From CAZCQP01 sp964500895 (lineage in GTDB: Bacteria > Bacillota > Clostridia > Lachnospirales > JAISER01), in NCBI GenBank assembly GCA_964500895.1, contig CAZCQP010000013.1, forward strand, positions 1-59,253: 59,253 bases of DNA, in the 5' to 3' direction. Positions 17,279 through 25,883 of this stretch are shown piece by piece. The notes below the pieces were generated by a model. It searched no databases and was not told where the DNA came from. It saw nothing but the letters and a program-made list of their open reading frames with translations. The first letter of the stretch is position 1. Every line of letters begins with the position of its first letter. A program made the position numbers and the translations under genes.

Positions 17279-18190
17279 ATTAAGCCCACACTGGTTATTA
17301 TGGCAGCAGGCCTTGGCAGCCGCTACGGCGGCTTAAAGCAAATTGCGCCTGTAGGCCCCTCCGGCGAAATCATGATGGAATACGCCATTTATGATGCGTT
17401 AAAAGCCGGATTTGGGCAAGTGGTTTTTATCATCAAAGAAGAACTTTTAGCTGTCTTTAAAGAATGCATAGGGAACACCATTGAAAAAGTGGCGGATGTT
17501 TCCTATGCTTTTCAACGGTTGGATATGCTTCCGCCCGGCGTTTCCTTGCCTGCCGGCCGGGAAAAACCCTGGGGAACGGCCCATGCGGTGCTGTGCGCAG
17601 AGGACGTGGTACATACCCCTTTTGCTGTTATTAATGCAGACGACTTTTATGGTGCAGACACCTTTGCATTGTTAGCCCAATATTTGCAAAACCCGCCACC
17701 GCCAGACAGCGCTATCCATGCTGCCATGGTGGGTTTTTTGCTGGCCAATACCCTTACGGAACATGGCCATGTGGCCCGTGGTGTTTGCACGGTTAGCCCC
17801 TCCGGCCATTTGATGGATGTGGTGGAACGTACCCGCATTGAAAAAAGAGGGGACGGGGCTGTTTATACAGAAGACGGGGTAAACTACACCCCCTTGCCCA
17901 CCGACACCGTAGTCTCTATGAACACTTGGGGCTTTTTCCCAGATATTTTCCCGGCAATGCACAAAGGGTTTGCAACATTTTTTGATGCACAGGCGCATAA
18001 ACTGCAAAGTGCAGAATACTTTTTGCCCGGGCTTGTGGGGGATTTGATTCAGGCTGGCAAAGCACAGGTAGATGTTTTGCAGGGCCAGGGTCGCTGGCTG
18101 GGGGTTACTTATCCCCAAGACCGGCAGGCTGTGGTTCAGGCCATTGAGGAACTGGTGCGTTTTGGGCTATATCCCACAAAATTGTGGTAA
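17279..18190 (+). CDS. Sugar-nucleotidyltransferase-like protein, apparent ATT start
   Basis: 303 aa from 17279. The nucleotide-binding motif AAGLGSRYGGLKQI and the acidic VINADDFYG place it in the NTP_transferase fold. The first ATG in frame (17300) would start at MAAGLG and delete beta-strand 1, which is read here as KPTLVIM. GAGGTG (17268-17273) lies 5 nt before an ATT at 17279 that encodes the expected first residue, followed by KPTLVIMAAG. So either ATT is the start codon or the base is wrong (ATG to ATT). The substrate is unknown. It follows efp by 26 nt. Confidence 0.8.
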   Translation: MKPTLVIMAAGLGSRYGGLKQIAPVGPSGEIMMEYAIYDALKAGFGQVVFIIKEELLAVFKECIGNTIEKVADVSYAFQRLDMLPPGVSLPAGREKPWGTAHAVLCAEDVVHTPFAVINADDFYGADTFALLAQYLQNPPPPDSAIHAAMVGFLLANTLTEHGHVARGVCTVSPSGHLMDVVERTRIEKRGDGAVYTEDGVNYTPLPTDTVVSMNTWGFFPDIFPAMHKGFATFFDAQAHKLQSAEYFLPGLVGDLIQAGKAQVDVLQGQGRWLGVTYPQDRQAVVQAIEELVRFGLYPTKLW

Positions 18191-18209
18191 ATTCCTTATA
18201 TTTTTACAA

Positions 18210-18238
18210 TTGCTTTTTGCCGTTTCTTTCGGTATAAT
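18210..18238 (+). promoter_or_regulatory. Putative sigma-A promoter of the VanW gene
   Basis: TTGCTT (18210-18215), a 17-nt spacer and TATAAT (18233-18238), about 70 nt before the VanW start. Confidence 0.55.
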
Positions 18239-18307
18239 GACAACGAATAGCCACATTTTGCGCTATTTGGCTTTAAAGCCGCAACAATGTGTTTGGAGGA
18301 TATAACA

Positions 18308-19936
18308 ATGGAACATACTGGAAAACCACCCGCTCCGGAGCACAGACCAAGCCCCAGGCCGCGGAACTACAAGAAAAAGTCGAACAGCAATGTCATTAAA
18401 TTAGGCATTCTAGCCGGTATTGTTTTAGTGATTGTGTGCTCCAGCGTTGGCTTTGCTTCGTATAGTGAAAACAAACGGATGAAAAGCGTTGTGGAAACCG
18501 ATGTCATCTACCCCGGCATATCCATTAACAATGTGGATGTGGGGGGCTTAACGGCGGAAGAAGCGCTGGCAAAGCTGGACGAAACCTTTTCCCCGGATTT
18601 GCAGCAAAAGCACATTTCCGTTGACGGCGACGGCCAGCACTTAGACTTAACCTTTAAGCAGATTGATGCCAAATACGACTTTGCACCGGCTGTGAATGAA
18701 GCCTGGGAATATGCCCGAAACGGTTCCCTCAAGCACCGCTATGACCAGATTGAAGCATTAAAGGCCACACCCAAAGCCATTACATACGAACCCGTCTATA
18801 CATACAATGCAGACTTGGTGCAAAAAACCATTACAGACTTTGCATCTAAGCTGGGCACACCACCGGTGAATGCCACCCTCACCAGATCTAGGGGGAAATT
18901 CTCCATCACCCCAGAGCAGCCCGGCACAGCGGCGGACATTCCCGAAACCTTAAAACGGGTGGAGACCCTTATTGCCGCCCGCACAGACGGAGAGGTGGAA
19001 GTTGCCTTTGTTGAAGTGTTGCCGGAAGTGACCTCGAAAGACTTCGACAACGCCACAAGCTTAATTGGCAGCTTTACAACCACATACACAGGCACATTGG
19101 ATAACCCAAGAAACATTAACATTCAAACGGCGGCTTCCAAAATTAATGATTTTGTGGTGTACCCCGGCGAAGTTTTCTCCACCAATGACGTGTTCGGTGC
19201 CATGACTTATGATAACGGCTATCGTCCGGCTCCTGTCATCGTTTCTGGAAAGTTGCAGGACGATTACGGCGGCGGTGTTTGCCAGGTGTCCAGCACGCTG
19301 TACAACGCCTTGCTCTTTGCCGAACTGGATATTGTAGAGCGGCAAAACCACTCCTTAAAAGTGGGCTATACAGACTATGGCTTCGATGCCACCCTGGCAG
19401 GCACGTACATAGACCTTAAATTCCGTAACAACACAGAATACCCGGTGTTTATTGAAAGCTACTTGACCGGTAACCAAGTGGTTGTCAACATTTACGGCTA
19501 TGAAATGCATTCCCCCACCCGGGAGCTTGTGTTTACAAACGCTTTAATTGGCACCATTGCCCCCGGTGTGGAAAAGGTAACCGAAGACCCTTCCTTGCCG
19601 TTGGGTGAGCGGGTGGTGGACACGAAGCCCGCTTCCGGCTATAAATACCAGGTGTATAAAACGGTTTTTGAAAACGGCAAACAAATTGAAAAGGTATTGG
19701 TGAACGAAAGCACGTATGCGGCCAAACGTGGCGAAGTGCGTGTGGGCACCGGCCCTGAGAACCTGCCTGCACCGGAAGAACCGGCCCCAAGCCAAGACCC
19801 GGTGAACAACAACCAACAAGTGATGGCAGACCCTGTGGAAGACGTGCCTGATACCGCCCCCGTAGAACCGGCAATAGAGCAAACGCCCCCACCTTATATC
19901 ATTCCGCCCACCATGCCGGATTTTGATGAAAAGTAA
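18308..19936 (+). CDS. VanW family protein with G5-like domain, membrane-anchored
   Basis: 542 aa. ATG 18308 has GGAGG 8 nt upstream. A basic cytoplasmic N-terminus and one transmembrane segment (about 35-55, VIKLGILAGIVLVIVCSSVG) are followed by two repeats of a putative peptidoglycan-binding domain (from YPGISINNVDVGGLTAEEAL). The VanW domain comes next (about 265-400), with the conserved GGGVCQVSSTLYNA and RQNHSLKVGYTDYGFDAT. A C-terminal G5-like stretch (GYKYQVYKTVFENGKQIEKV) leads into a Pro/Glu-rich tail. Likely a cell-wall-associated protein of Clostridia; the biochemical role of VanW is not known. Confidence 0.9.
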   Translation: MEHTGKPPAPEHRPSPRPRNYKKKSNSNVIKLGILAGIVLVIVCSSVGFASYSENKRMKSVVETDVIYPGISINNVDVGGLTAEEALAKLDETFSPDLQQKHISVDGDGQHLDLTFKQIDAKYDFAPAVNEAWEYARNGSLKHRYDQIEALKATPKAITYEPVYTYNADLVQKTITDFASKLGTPPVNATLTRSRGKFSITPEQPGTAADIPETLKRVETLIAARTDGEVEVAFVEVLPEVTSKDFDNATSLIGSFTTTYTGTLDNPRNINIQTAASKINDFVVYPGEVFSTNDVFGAMTYDNGYRPAPVIVSGKLQDDYGGGVCQVSSTLYNALLFAELDIVERQNHSLKVGYTDYGFDATLAGTYIDLKFRNNTEYPVFIESYLTGNQVVVNIYGYEMHSPTRELVFTNALIGTIAPGVEKVTEDPSLPLGERVVDTKPASGYKYQVYKTVFENGKQIEKVLVNESTYAAKRGEVRVGTGPENLPAPEEPAPSQDPVNNNQQVMADPVEDVPDTAPVEPAIEQTPPPYIIPPTMPDFDEK

Positions 19937-19951
19937 CGTTTCATAAATGAA

Positions 19952-19994
19952 ACAGGGCTGCCTGGCTTGTGGAAAGCTGGGCAGCCCTGTTTTT
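19952..19994 (+). terminator. Intrinsic terminator after the VanW gene
   Basis: ACAGGGCTGCC pairs with GGGCAGCCCTGT, followed by TTTTT. A small GTTTCA/TGAAAC hairpin directly precedes it. Confidence 0.85.
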
Positions 19995-20111
19995 ATTGGG
20001 TGCTCTTGAATGGGGGTGCTTGGTATAAACATAATGGGAAGCTAAAACACTTGCATTAAAATCCTTTTTATATTGATTGAAGGCAGTGCAAATACGCCAA
20101 GCAAATCTACC

Positions 20112-21605
20112 TTAGCTTTTAATCATTTTCAACATATTAGGAATTTCGGAGTATTGATCTATCCAAAGTACATTAATACCTAGTTCTTTATAAAACGATT
20201 CTTGCAATGCCTCATTTGCTTTTTCAAAACTTCCTATTCCTTGAATATTTACATCTGCTTTCACATTGAATCTTGGCATGATAGCATAGTGTTTACATGT
20301 ACTGTCGCCATCTGGAGTTTTTTGCGCGGCTATTTCAAGCAATCTTCTTAAATTTGGATCTGTCATGGATAGGCCTATAAATAAACAAGTATTATTTATT
20401 AAAAAGTTTAATTGTGAAATATTCGACCAATGGTAAGGTTCAAGTAAAAGTTTATGATATCCTTCTTCTGAAAACACAAGCAATGATTTAGCTAAATTCT
20501 CATATTTACTCTTGTTGCGTGGCAAAAAGCCATGTACATGGTACACTCCAATCTCGTCATTGCCTGAAACCATACCCTCGCCATATATTGAAAAATACTT
20601 TACCCTTAACCTATCTAAATTAACTTCTATTAAGTCATCAAAATTATAATTAACAATAGCTTGTATTCCAGTTTTTCCTCGATTGGGGATACATAGCTGA
20701 CCTATTTCTTCTAGCAAATCTGATGTCTGAACAGAGTTTTTGTAAAGAATTTCACTTATTACATCTTGAAATTCCTTGTCAAATCCATTTCTTAAATATC
20801 TAGTTTGTAATAATGGAGAATTACCATTTTGTGTGATTATTTCTTGAACTATTTTCTTTTTATCTTTATCTGTAATATTTATTCCATTTTTCGATAATTC
20901 TTTATTAATTAAAGCAACAAATAATTCAGATATTAAAGTATCCCATGTTGCAATGTTAGCATTTCTTGATGCTCCTGCTCCTAGAAAGAGCACTAAATTA
21001 TCTGTCACATATTCTCTATTTAATTGCTCAATATATTTTTTCCTTTTTTCTAGATATGTAGCTACATCAGGTTTTATACTTTTCGAAATTGTATCTTCTA
21101 GAAACAAAGTATTTAGATTCATGTATACTTCTTCAAATAAACTTTTATTGTTTTCAAATATTTGGATTAAATCATTTATACCCCATAAATACACGTTAAA
21201 ACCAACACTACTCTGAATCTCATTTATCATTTGTGGAGAAATTCTTGTATCAGTACCAATAATAATTAAAATAAGATTTTTGAATTTATCTCCCTGCACG
21301 GAAAATTTCTTTACAATATCATAAAACATATTTTTAGAAAATCTAGTTGATCTAAATACTTTCAATTCAATAACGGTGCTACCTTTAAAATTATCAAATC
21401 CATTAGGAGCATACCCATCATACTCGAATACTCTATGAGAACTTAAATGGAGATTATTAGAATAGTTAGAAAAAAATTGCTTATTTTGCTGGATTATGTA
21501 ATCTTCCAGCATTACCATAACTAACTTTTCAATTGCCATAAATGAATAACGAATATTAGTAGAATTAGAATTGATAATATCCAAAAAAGCTTTTGTAAAG
21601 TCCAA
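20112..21605 (-). CDS. PD-(D/E)xK nuclease-SIR2 fusion, putative single-gene defence effector
   Basis: 497 aa, TTG start with GAGGCG 6 nt upstream. The N-terminal domain (about 25-150) has the order GYAPNGFD, then STVIELKVF (about 77-85). This fits the D...ExK core of Mrr-like or other PD-(D/E)xK nucleases. The C-terminal SIR2 domain (about 195-440) has LFLGAGAS, NYNFDDLIE, YHVHGFL and IGLSMTDPNL, so the Asn and His expected for NAD+ hydrolysis are present. SIR2 effectors in several anti-phage systems deplete NAD+. I infer a sensor/nuclease plus NADase protein. The DNA is very AT-rich compared with the neighbours, and the gene stands alone between the VanW and engB terminators. Confidence 0.8.
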   Translation of the reverse strand: MDFTKAFLDIINSNSTNIRYSFMAIEKLVMVMLEDYIIQQNKQFFSNYSNNLHLSSHRVFEYDGYAPNGFDNFKGSTVIELKVFRSTRFSKNMFYDIVKKFSVQGDKFKNLILIIIGTDTRISPQMINEIQSSVGFNVYLWGINDLIQIFENNKSLFEEVYMNLNTLFLEDTISKSIKPDVATYLEKRKKYIEQLNREYVTDNLVLFLGAGASRNANIATWDTLISELFVALINKELSKNGINITDKDKKKIVQEIITQNGNSPLLQTRYLRNGFDKEFQDVISEILYKNSVQTSDLLEEIGQLCIPNRGKTGIQAIVNYNFDDLIEVNLDRLRVKYFSIYGEGMVSGNDEIGVYHVHGFLPRNKSKYENLAKSLLVFSEEGYHKLLLEPYHWSNISQLNFLINNTCLFIGLSMTDPNLRRLLEIAAQKTPDGDSTCKHYAIMPRFNVKADVNIQGIGSFEKANEALQESFYKELGINVLWIDQYSEIPNMLKMIKS

Positions 21606-21764
21606 TTTAAACGCCTCGCAATCCCAAAATATATATAGTATTTATTATCACTAAACCTTAAATAATTCTGGTTATTTCTTAACTTTGCATTATCAGCTTA
21701 ATACTCACTGCACTCAGTTTCCTATTATTGCTACTTTCCAGTTAATTACCTAAATTACAACAAT

Positions 21765-21793
21765 ATATTATGCCAAAATATAGTCTATGTCAA
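21765..21793 (-). promoter_or_regulatory. Putative strong promoter of the SIR2 fusion gene
   Basis: TTGACA (21793-21788), a 17-nt spacer and TAATAT (21770-21765) on the minus strand. This predicts a 5' leader of about 150 nt of AT-rich sequence before the TTG start. I see no riboswitch-like structure in that leader. Confidence 0.6.
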
Positions 21794-21868
21794 CAATGTT
21801 TTACAAGCAAAATCTAAATATCTTACAACAATTCGATAGGCAGATGGTTCCCAACAGGGTAAACCCAA

Positions 21869-21898
21869 CAAAAAAGGTCACGGCAAAGCCGCAACCCC
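21869..21898 (-). terminator. Intrinsic terminator of engB
   Basis: On the minus strand GGGTTGCGGC-TTT-GCCGTGACC is followed by TTTTTTG. It is nearly identical to the ychF terminator at 14558. Confidence 0.8.
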
Positions 21899-21933
21899 TG
21901 TGTTTGCAACACCAATATCAATTAAACCTAAAC

Positions 21934-22533
21934 TTATTCCCCTGCTTCAATGCCCACCCTTTGGCAAATAAACGCCCACAGCTCCTCCTTGCCCGCCTTT
22001 GTTTCGGAGGAAAACGCAAAGAGCTGGTCTGTGGCTTCCAACCCAAGCCCCCCGCGAATGATGCCCAGATGCTTCTGCACCTGGCTTCTTTTTATTTTGT
22101 CCTGCTTGGTGGCCACCACCGTCACTTGGCCGTGGTGGTGTTTCAGCCAGTCGAACATCATCACATCGTTTTTGGTGGGCGGGTGCCGGATGTCTATGAG
22201 CAAAATCACGGCTTTAAGCTGGGGGCGGCCTGTTAAATAGCCTTCAATCATAGCCCCCCACTGCTGCCACTGGGATTTGGAAACCTTGGCGTAGCCGTAG
22301 CCCGGCAGGTCTACAAAAAGCAGGGCATTTTCCACGTTATAAAAATTAATGGTTCTGGTTTTGCCCGGGTTCTGGCTGGTACGTGCCAGCGCTTTTCGCC
22401 CCAGCATAGCATTAATTAAAGAGGACTTGCCCACATTGGAGCGCCCGGCAAAAGCCACCTCTGGGCGGTCATCTTGGGGGTATTGGTGGGGAGCCGTAGC
22501 CACCGCTTCTAAAGAAACATTCACAACTTTCAT
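21934..22533 (-). CDS. engB: Ribosome biogenesis GTP-binding protein EngB/YsxC
   Basis: 199 aa from ATG 22533. AAAAGGTG ends 9 nt upstream; the GTG four codons earlier overlaps that site. G1 is AGRSNVGKSSLINAM, G3 is DLPGYGYAKVSKSQ, and G4 is ATKQDK. It helps assemble the 50S subunit. It sits 25 nt downstream of lon on the same strand, the usual lon-engB pairing in Bacillota. Confidence 0.95.
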   Translation of the reverse strand: MKVVNVSLEAVATAPHQYPQDDRPEVAFAGRSNVGKSSLINAMLGRKALARTSQNPGKTRTINFYNVENALLFVDLPGYGYAKVSKSQWQQWGAMIEGYLTGRPQLKAVILLIDIRHPPTKNDVMMFDWLKHHHGQVTVVATKQDKIKRSQVQKHLGIIRGGLGLEATDQLFAFSSETKAGKEELWAFICQRVGIEAGE

Positions 22534-22558
22534 CAATGACGACACCTTTTCAACTTAT

Positions 22559-24976
22559 TCACACCTTGTTTTCAAAGGCATGGTCTAATACTTGCTGCAT
22601 ATCCTTCACCAGCACAAACTCCATGCCGTCCTGGATATAGGCGGGCAACTCCTGCAAGTCCCGCTGGTTTTCTTCCGGCAAAATCACTTTGGAAAGCCCT
22701 GCCCGCTTGGCCGCCAGCACTTTTTCTTTCAGGCCGCCAATGGGCAGCACACGCCCCCGAATGGTGATTTCACCGGTCATGCACACATCGTTGCGCACTG
22801 GAATGTCCGACAGGGCAGACAACATGGCCGTGGCCATGGTAATGCCCGCCGAAGGGCCGTCTTTAGGCACTGCCCCTTCTGGAATGTGCACATGCATGTC
22901 CAAATTTTTATAAAACAGTTTCGGCAGCGCAAAACCATGCTGCTGGGAGCGAATGTAGCTTAAAGCCGCCTGGGCCGATTCCTTCATCACGTCACCCATA
23001 TGCCCGGTTAGTTCCACTTTACCGCTGCCGCTCATCACGCTGGCTTCCACAGACAAAGTGTCTCCCCCGGCAGCCGTCCAGGCCAAGCCCTTCACAATGC
23101 CCACCTGGCTGGCTTCTTCCTTCTTGCCCACCCGGTATTTGCGCTTGCCTAAATAATCTTCCAAATTGTCCGGTGTGATGGAAACAGATTTTACCTTGGG
23201 CTGGGACAACAGCTGCTTCACAGCCTTCCGGCACAGCTTGCCCACCAGGCGCTCCAACTGCCGCACCCCCGCTTCCTTGGTGTAGTAGCTGATGGTGTCG
23301 CTCATGGCTGCATCGCTGACCTTTAGTGCAGTGCGTGCCAGCCCTACCTTTTGCATCTGCTTCTTCAACAAATGATTCTTTGCAATGTGCAGCTTTTCAT
23401 CTTGGGTATAGCTGCTTAACGTTATGATTTCCAGTCTATCCCGTAGTGCATCGGGAATGGTGTCCATGGCGTTGGCGGTACACATGAACAGCACGTCGGA
23501 TAAATCGTAAGGCAGCTCTACATAATGGTCTCTAAACGCCACATGCTGCTCGCTGTCTAGCACTTCTAAAAGGGCAAAGCCCGGGTTGCCTCTAAAATCG
23601 CTGGACATTTTATCCAGCTCGTCCAGCAAAATAAGGGGGTTTGCGGTTCCGGCCTGGCGCAAAGCGGCCATAATACGGCCGGGCATAGCCCCTATGTACG
23701 TTTTGCGGTGGCCCCGAATTTCCGCTTCATCCCGCACGCCACCCAAAGACATGCGCACGTATTTGCGGTTTAATGCCTCTGCCACCGACCGGGCGATAGA
23801 GGTTTTCCCCACCCCCGGCGGCCCCACCAGGCACAAAATAGGGGCGTCCAGCTTGGGGGCGTTTTGGCGCACCGCCAAATACTCTACCAGCCGCTCTTTC
23901 ACGTCCTCCAAACCGTAATGGTCCCGGTTTAACACCTTTTCCGCTTTTTGCAGGCTTTTGTTTTCCCGGCTCTTGTTGCTCCACGGAATGTCCAACACCC
24001 AGTCGATATAATCCCGAATGAGCCCGGCTTCTGCGGGGGAACCGCTTAACCGCTTTAACCGAACAAATTCTTTTTCCAGCTTTTCAACAACTGCTTCCGG
24101 AGCTTTTATTTGCTCTAGCCTTTCCCGAAAAACTGCAATTTCCCCATCTATGCCTTCTTTGCCTCCCAGTTCTTCCTGGATGGCTTTCATCTGCTCTTTC
24201 AAAAAATACTCTTTTTGGTGCTGGTCTATGCTACCCTTTACTTTGGCGTATATGTCTTTTTGCAACGTTAACACTTGTATTTCTTCGTTTAGAAGGTCAA
24301 TAACCGCCGTCAACCGTTTGCAGTCGTCCAGTTCTTCCAGCACGGCCTGCTTTTTGGTGACGTGCACCATCAACTGCACCGCAATGGCATCTGCCAATGC
24401 ACCGGGCTTTTCATCCAGTAAAATGTCTAAAATGGATTCGGGGGATAACCGGCCGGACAGCGGGGCATACCGCTCAAAAATTTCTTTGGCGGTGCGCACC
24501 AGTGCTTCAACCTGGGGGCTATCGTTCAGGCGGCCATCTGTTGGCACACGTTCCAGTGCCCCTTCGTAAAATGTATCTTGATTGGTCAGAGCCAACAACC
24601 GGGCACGGCTTGTACCTTCCACCAAAATGCGGGCCATCTGCCCAGGCAGACGCACCACTTGCTTAATATTTGCCACCACGCCCATGGCGTAAAGGTCTGT
24701 CAATGTGGGTTCGTCCACTTCCGGGTTAATTTGAGACGTTAAAAAAACCGGCATCTCATGAGACACGGCATATTCCAGTGCTTTTATGCTCTTTTCACGG
24801 CTTAAGTCAAAAGTCACCACAGAACCGGGAAACACCACCAGCCCCCGCAAAGCCATAATCGGCAGGACAAGGGCATCCGTTTGTTCTTTATATTTGTCAT
24901 TATCATTATCATTATCTTTATGCACAGGTAAAAAACAGTCCTTTCCAGCGCAATCAAACGCATATACTTTTGTCAT
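22559..24976 (-). CDS. lon: ATP-dependent protease La (Lon)
   Basis: 805 aa. Degrades misfolded and regulatory proteins as a hexamer. The N-terminal LON domain begins at ALVLPIMALRGLVVFPGSVV. Walker A is GPPGVGKTSIA (about 385) and Walker B is ILLDELDKM. The protease dyad is Ser in PKDGPSAGITMATAM (about 706) and Lys in KEKVLAAKRAG (about 749). The start is uncertain. ATG 24976 gives an unusual 40-residue leader with a (DN)3 run coded by ATTATC hexamers (24899-24916), and a TATAAT overlaps this very ATG, so the real start may lie further downstream. Confidence 0.93.
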   Translation of the reverse strand: MTKVYAFDCAGKDCFLPVHKDNDNDNDKYKEQTDALVLPIMALRGLVVFPGSVVTFDLSREKSIKALEYAVSHEMPVFLTSQINPEVDEPTLTDLYAMGVVANIKQVVRLPGQMARILVEGTSRARLLALTNQDTFYEGALERVPTDGRLNDSPQVEALVRTAKEIFERYAPLSGRLSPESILDILLDEKPGALADAIAVQLMVHVTKKQAVLEELDDCKRLTAVIDLLNEEIQVLTLQKDIYAKVKGSIDQHQKEYFLKEQMKAIQEELGGKEGIDGEIAVFRERLEQIKAPEAVVEKLEKEFVRLKRLSGSPAEAGLIRDYIDWVLDIPWSNKSRENKSLQKAEKVLNRDHYGLEDVKERLVEYLAVRQNAPKLDAPILCLVGPPGVGKTSIARSVAEALNRKYVRMSLGGVRDEAEIRGHRKTYIGAMPGRIMAALRQAGTANPLILLDELDKMSSDFRGNPGFALLEVLDSEQHVAFRDHYVELPYDLSDVLFMCTANAMDTIPDALRDRLEIITLSSYTQDEKLHIAKNHLLKKQMQKVGLARTALKVSDAAMSDTISYYTKEAGVRQLERLVGKLCRKAVKQLLSQPKVKSVSITPDNLEDYLGKRKYRVGKKEEASQVGIVKGLAWTAAGGDTLSVEASVMSGSGKVELTGHMGDVMKESAQAALSYIRSQQHGFALPKLFYKNLDMHVHIPEGAVPKDGPSAGITMATAMLSALSDIPVRNDVCMTGEITIRGRVLPIGGLKEKVLAAKRAGLSKVILPEENQRDLQELPAYIQDGMEFVLVKDMQQVLDHAFENKV

Positions 24977-25006
24977 TATACACCAAACGGCCAAAATATA
25001 AAAGCC

Positions 25007-25088
25007 TTGCCAATAATTTCTGGTATGAATCTTTTAGAGTTGTTAAATAATAACACTGTCGAAAAATATATTCCAAAATTATTGGCAA
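25007..25088. repeat. 82-bp imperfect palindrome between lon and the CAP gene
   Basis: The outer 13 bp (TTGCCAATAATTT at 25007, AAATTATTGGCAA ending 25088) and the innermost TGTTA/TAACA are perfect, around an AATAA loop. The arms between pair partially. It fills most of the divergent intergenic space, so it may act as an operator or be a small MITE-like insertion. Confidence 0.7.
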
Positions 25089-25109
25089 CACAGGCGAAAG
25101 GAGCATACC

Positions 25110-25882
25110 ATGAAAAGTATAAAAAATATTTTTGTGCCCGTGGTTCTGGCACTGGCCTTAACCTGCACACCCGTTTACGCAGCGGTAGATGTTTACACCG
25201 TGCAGCCCGGCGACAGCCTTTGGATCATTGCACAGAAGTATCAGGTAGGACTTGATGAGATTATAAGAGCGAATTCTCAATTTCAAAACCCTAACATGAT
25301 ATACCCCGGCGACAAGGTGAATGTGCCCTTGGTAGACCCGGCGGTAAAAAACTATGAGGAACAAGTGCTAACATTGGTCAACAAAGAACGGGCCAAACAA
25401 GGTGTTGCCCCGCTGACCATGAATTGGCAGGTTTCCCGCATGGCCAGAATTAAATCTGAAGAAATGCGGGATAAAAAATACTTTAGCCACACTTCCCCCA
25501 CTTACGGTTCCCCCTTTGACATGTTAAAAAGCTTTAACATCTCCTATCGTACAGCTGGGGAAAACATTGCCAAAGGCCAAACCACACCGGAAGCCGTGGT
25601 GAAGGCATGGATGAACTCTGAAGGGCACCGCAAAAACATTTTAAACCCAGCCTTTAAAGAAATGGGCGTAGGNNNNNNNNNNNNNNNNNNNNNNNNNNNN
25701 NNNNNNNNNNNNNNNNNNNNNNNNNNNNNNNNNNNNNNNNNNNNNNNNNNNNNNNNNNNNNNNNNNNNNNNNCTGAAGGGCACCGCAAAAACATTTTAAA
25801 CCCAGCCTTTAAAGAAATGGGCGTAGGCTATGCCACCGGCTCAGGCGGCACCTACTGGACACAAGTGTTCATTACGAAGTAA
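25110..25882 (+). CDS. Secreted LysM-CAP domain protein (YkwD-like), interrupted by an assembly gap
   Basis: The start has AAAGGAG 6 nt upstream. A signal peptide (about 1-25, ending VYA) is followed by one LysM domain (YTVQPGDSLWIIAQKYQVG ... YPGDKVNVPL, about 29-73). A CAP/SCP domain (about 85-205) follows, with VNKERAKQGVAPL, SHTSPTYGSPFDML, GENIAKGQ and WMNSEGHRKNILNPAF. CAP domains of this type are extracellular and of unsettled activity. A 100-N gap interrupts the frame, but the 55 nt before it (25618-25672) recur exactly after it (25773-25827). Joining 25672 to 25828 restores a complete 205-aa protein ending GGTYWTQVFITK, so the gene is probably intact in the organism. Confidence 0.9.
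25673..25772. other. Scaffold gap of exactly 100 N, probably artificial
   Basis: The contig ends overlap by 55 identical bases. A fixed 100-N spacer with a 55-nt overlap is what a k=55 assembly leaves when two overlapping contigs are not merged. True sequence is probably not missing here. Confidence 0.9.
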
Positions 25883-25883
25883 T

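Noticed and set aside
14812..21605. OLD-type gene and SIR2 fusion as parts of one defence system
   Set aside because: They are on opposite strands, about 3.6 kb apart, and separated by efp, a nucleotidyltransferase and a VanW gene with their own promoters and terminators.
24018..24569. Long open frame antisense to lon
   Set aside because: It has no ribosome site or recognisable product. The opposite strand is lon with all motifs, so it is a shadow frame. The same applies to long frames opposite the YgiQ, asd and GT genes.
24899..24916. Phase-variation switch in lon
   Set aside because: The unit is 6 nt, so copy-number change would not shift the frame.
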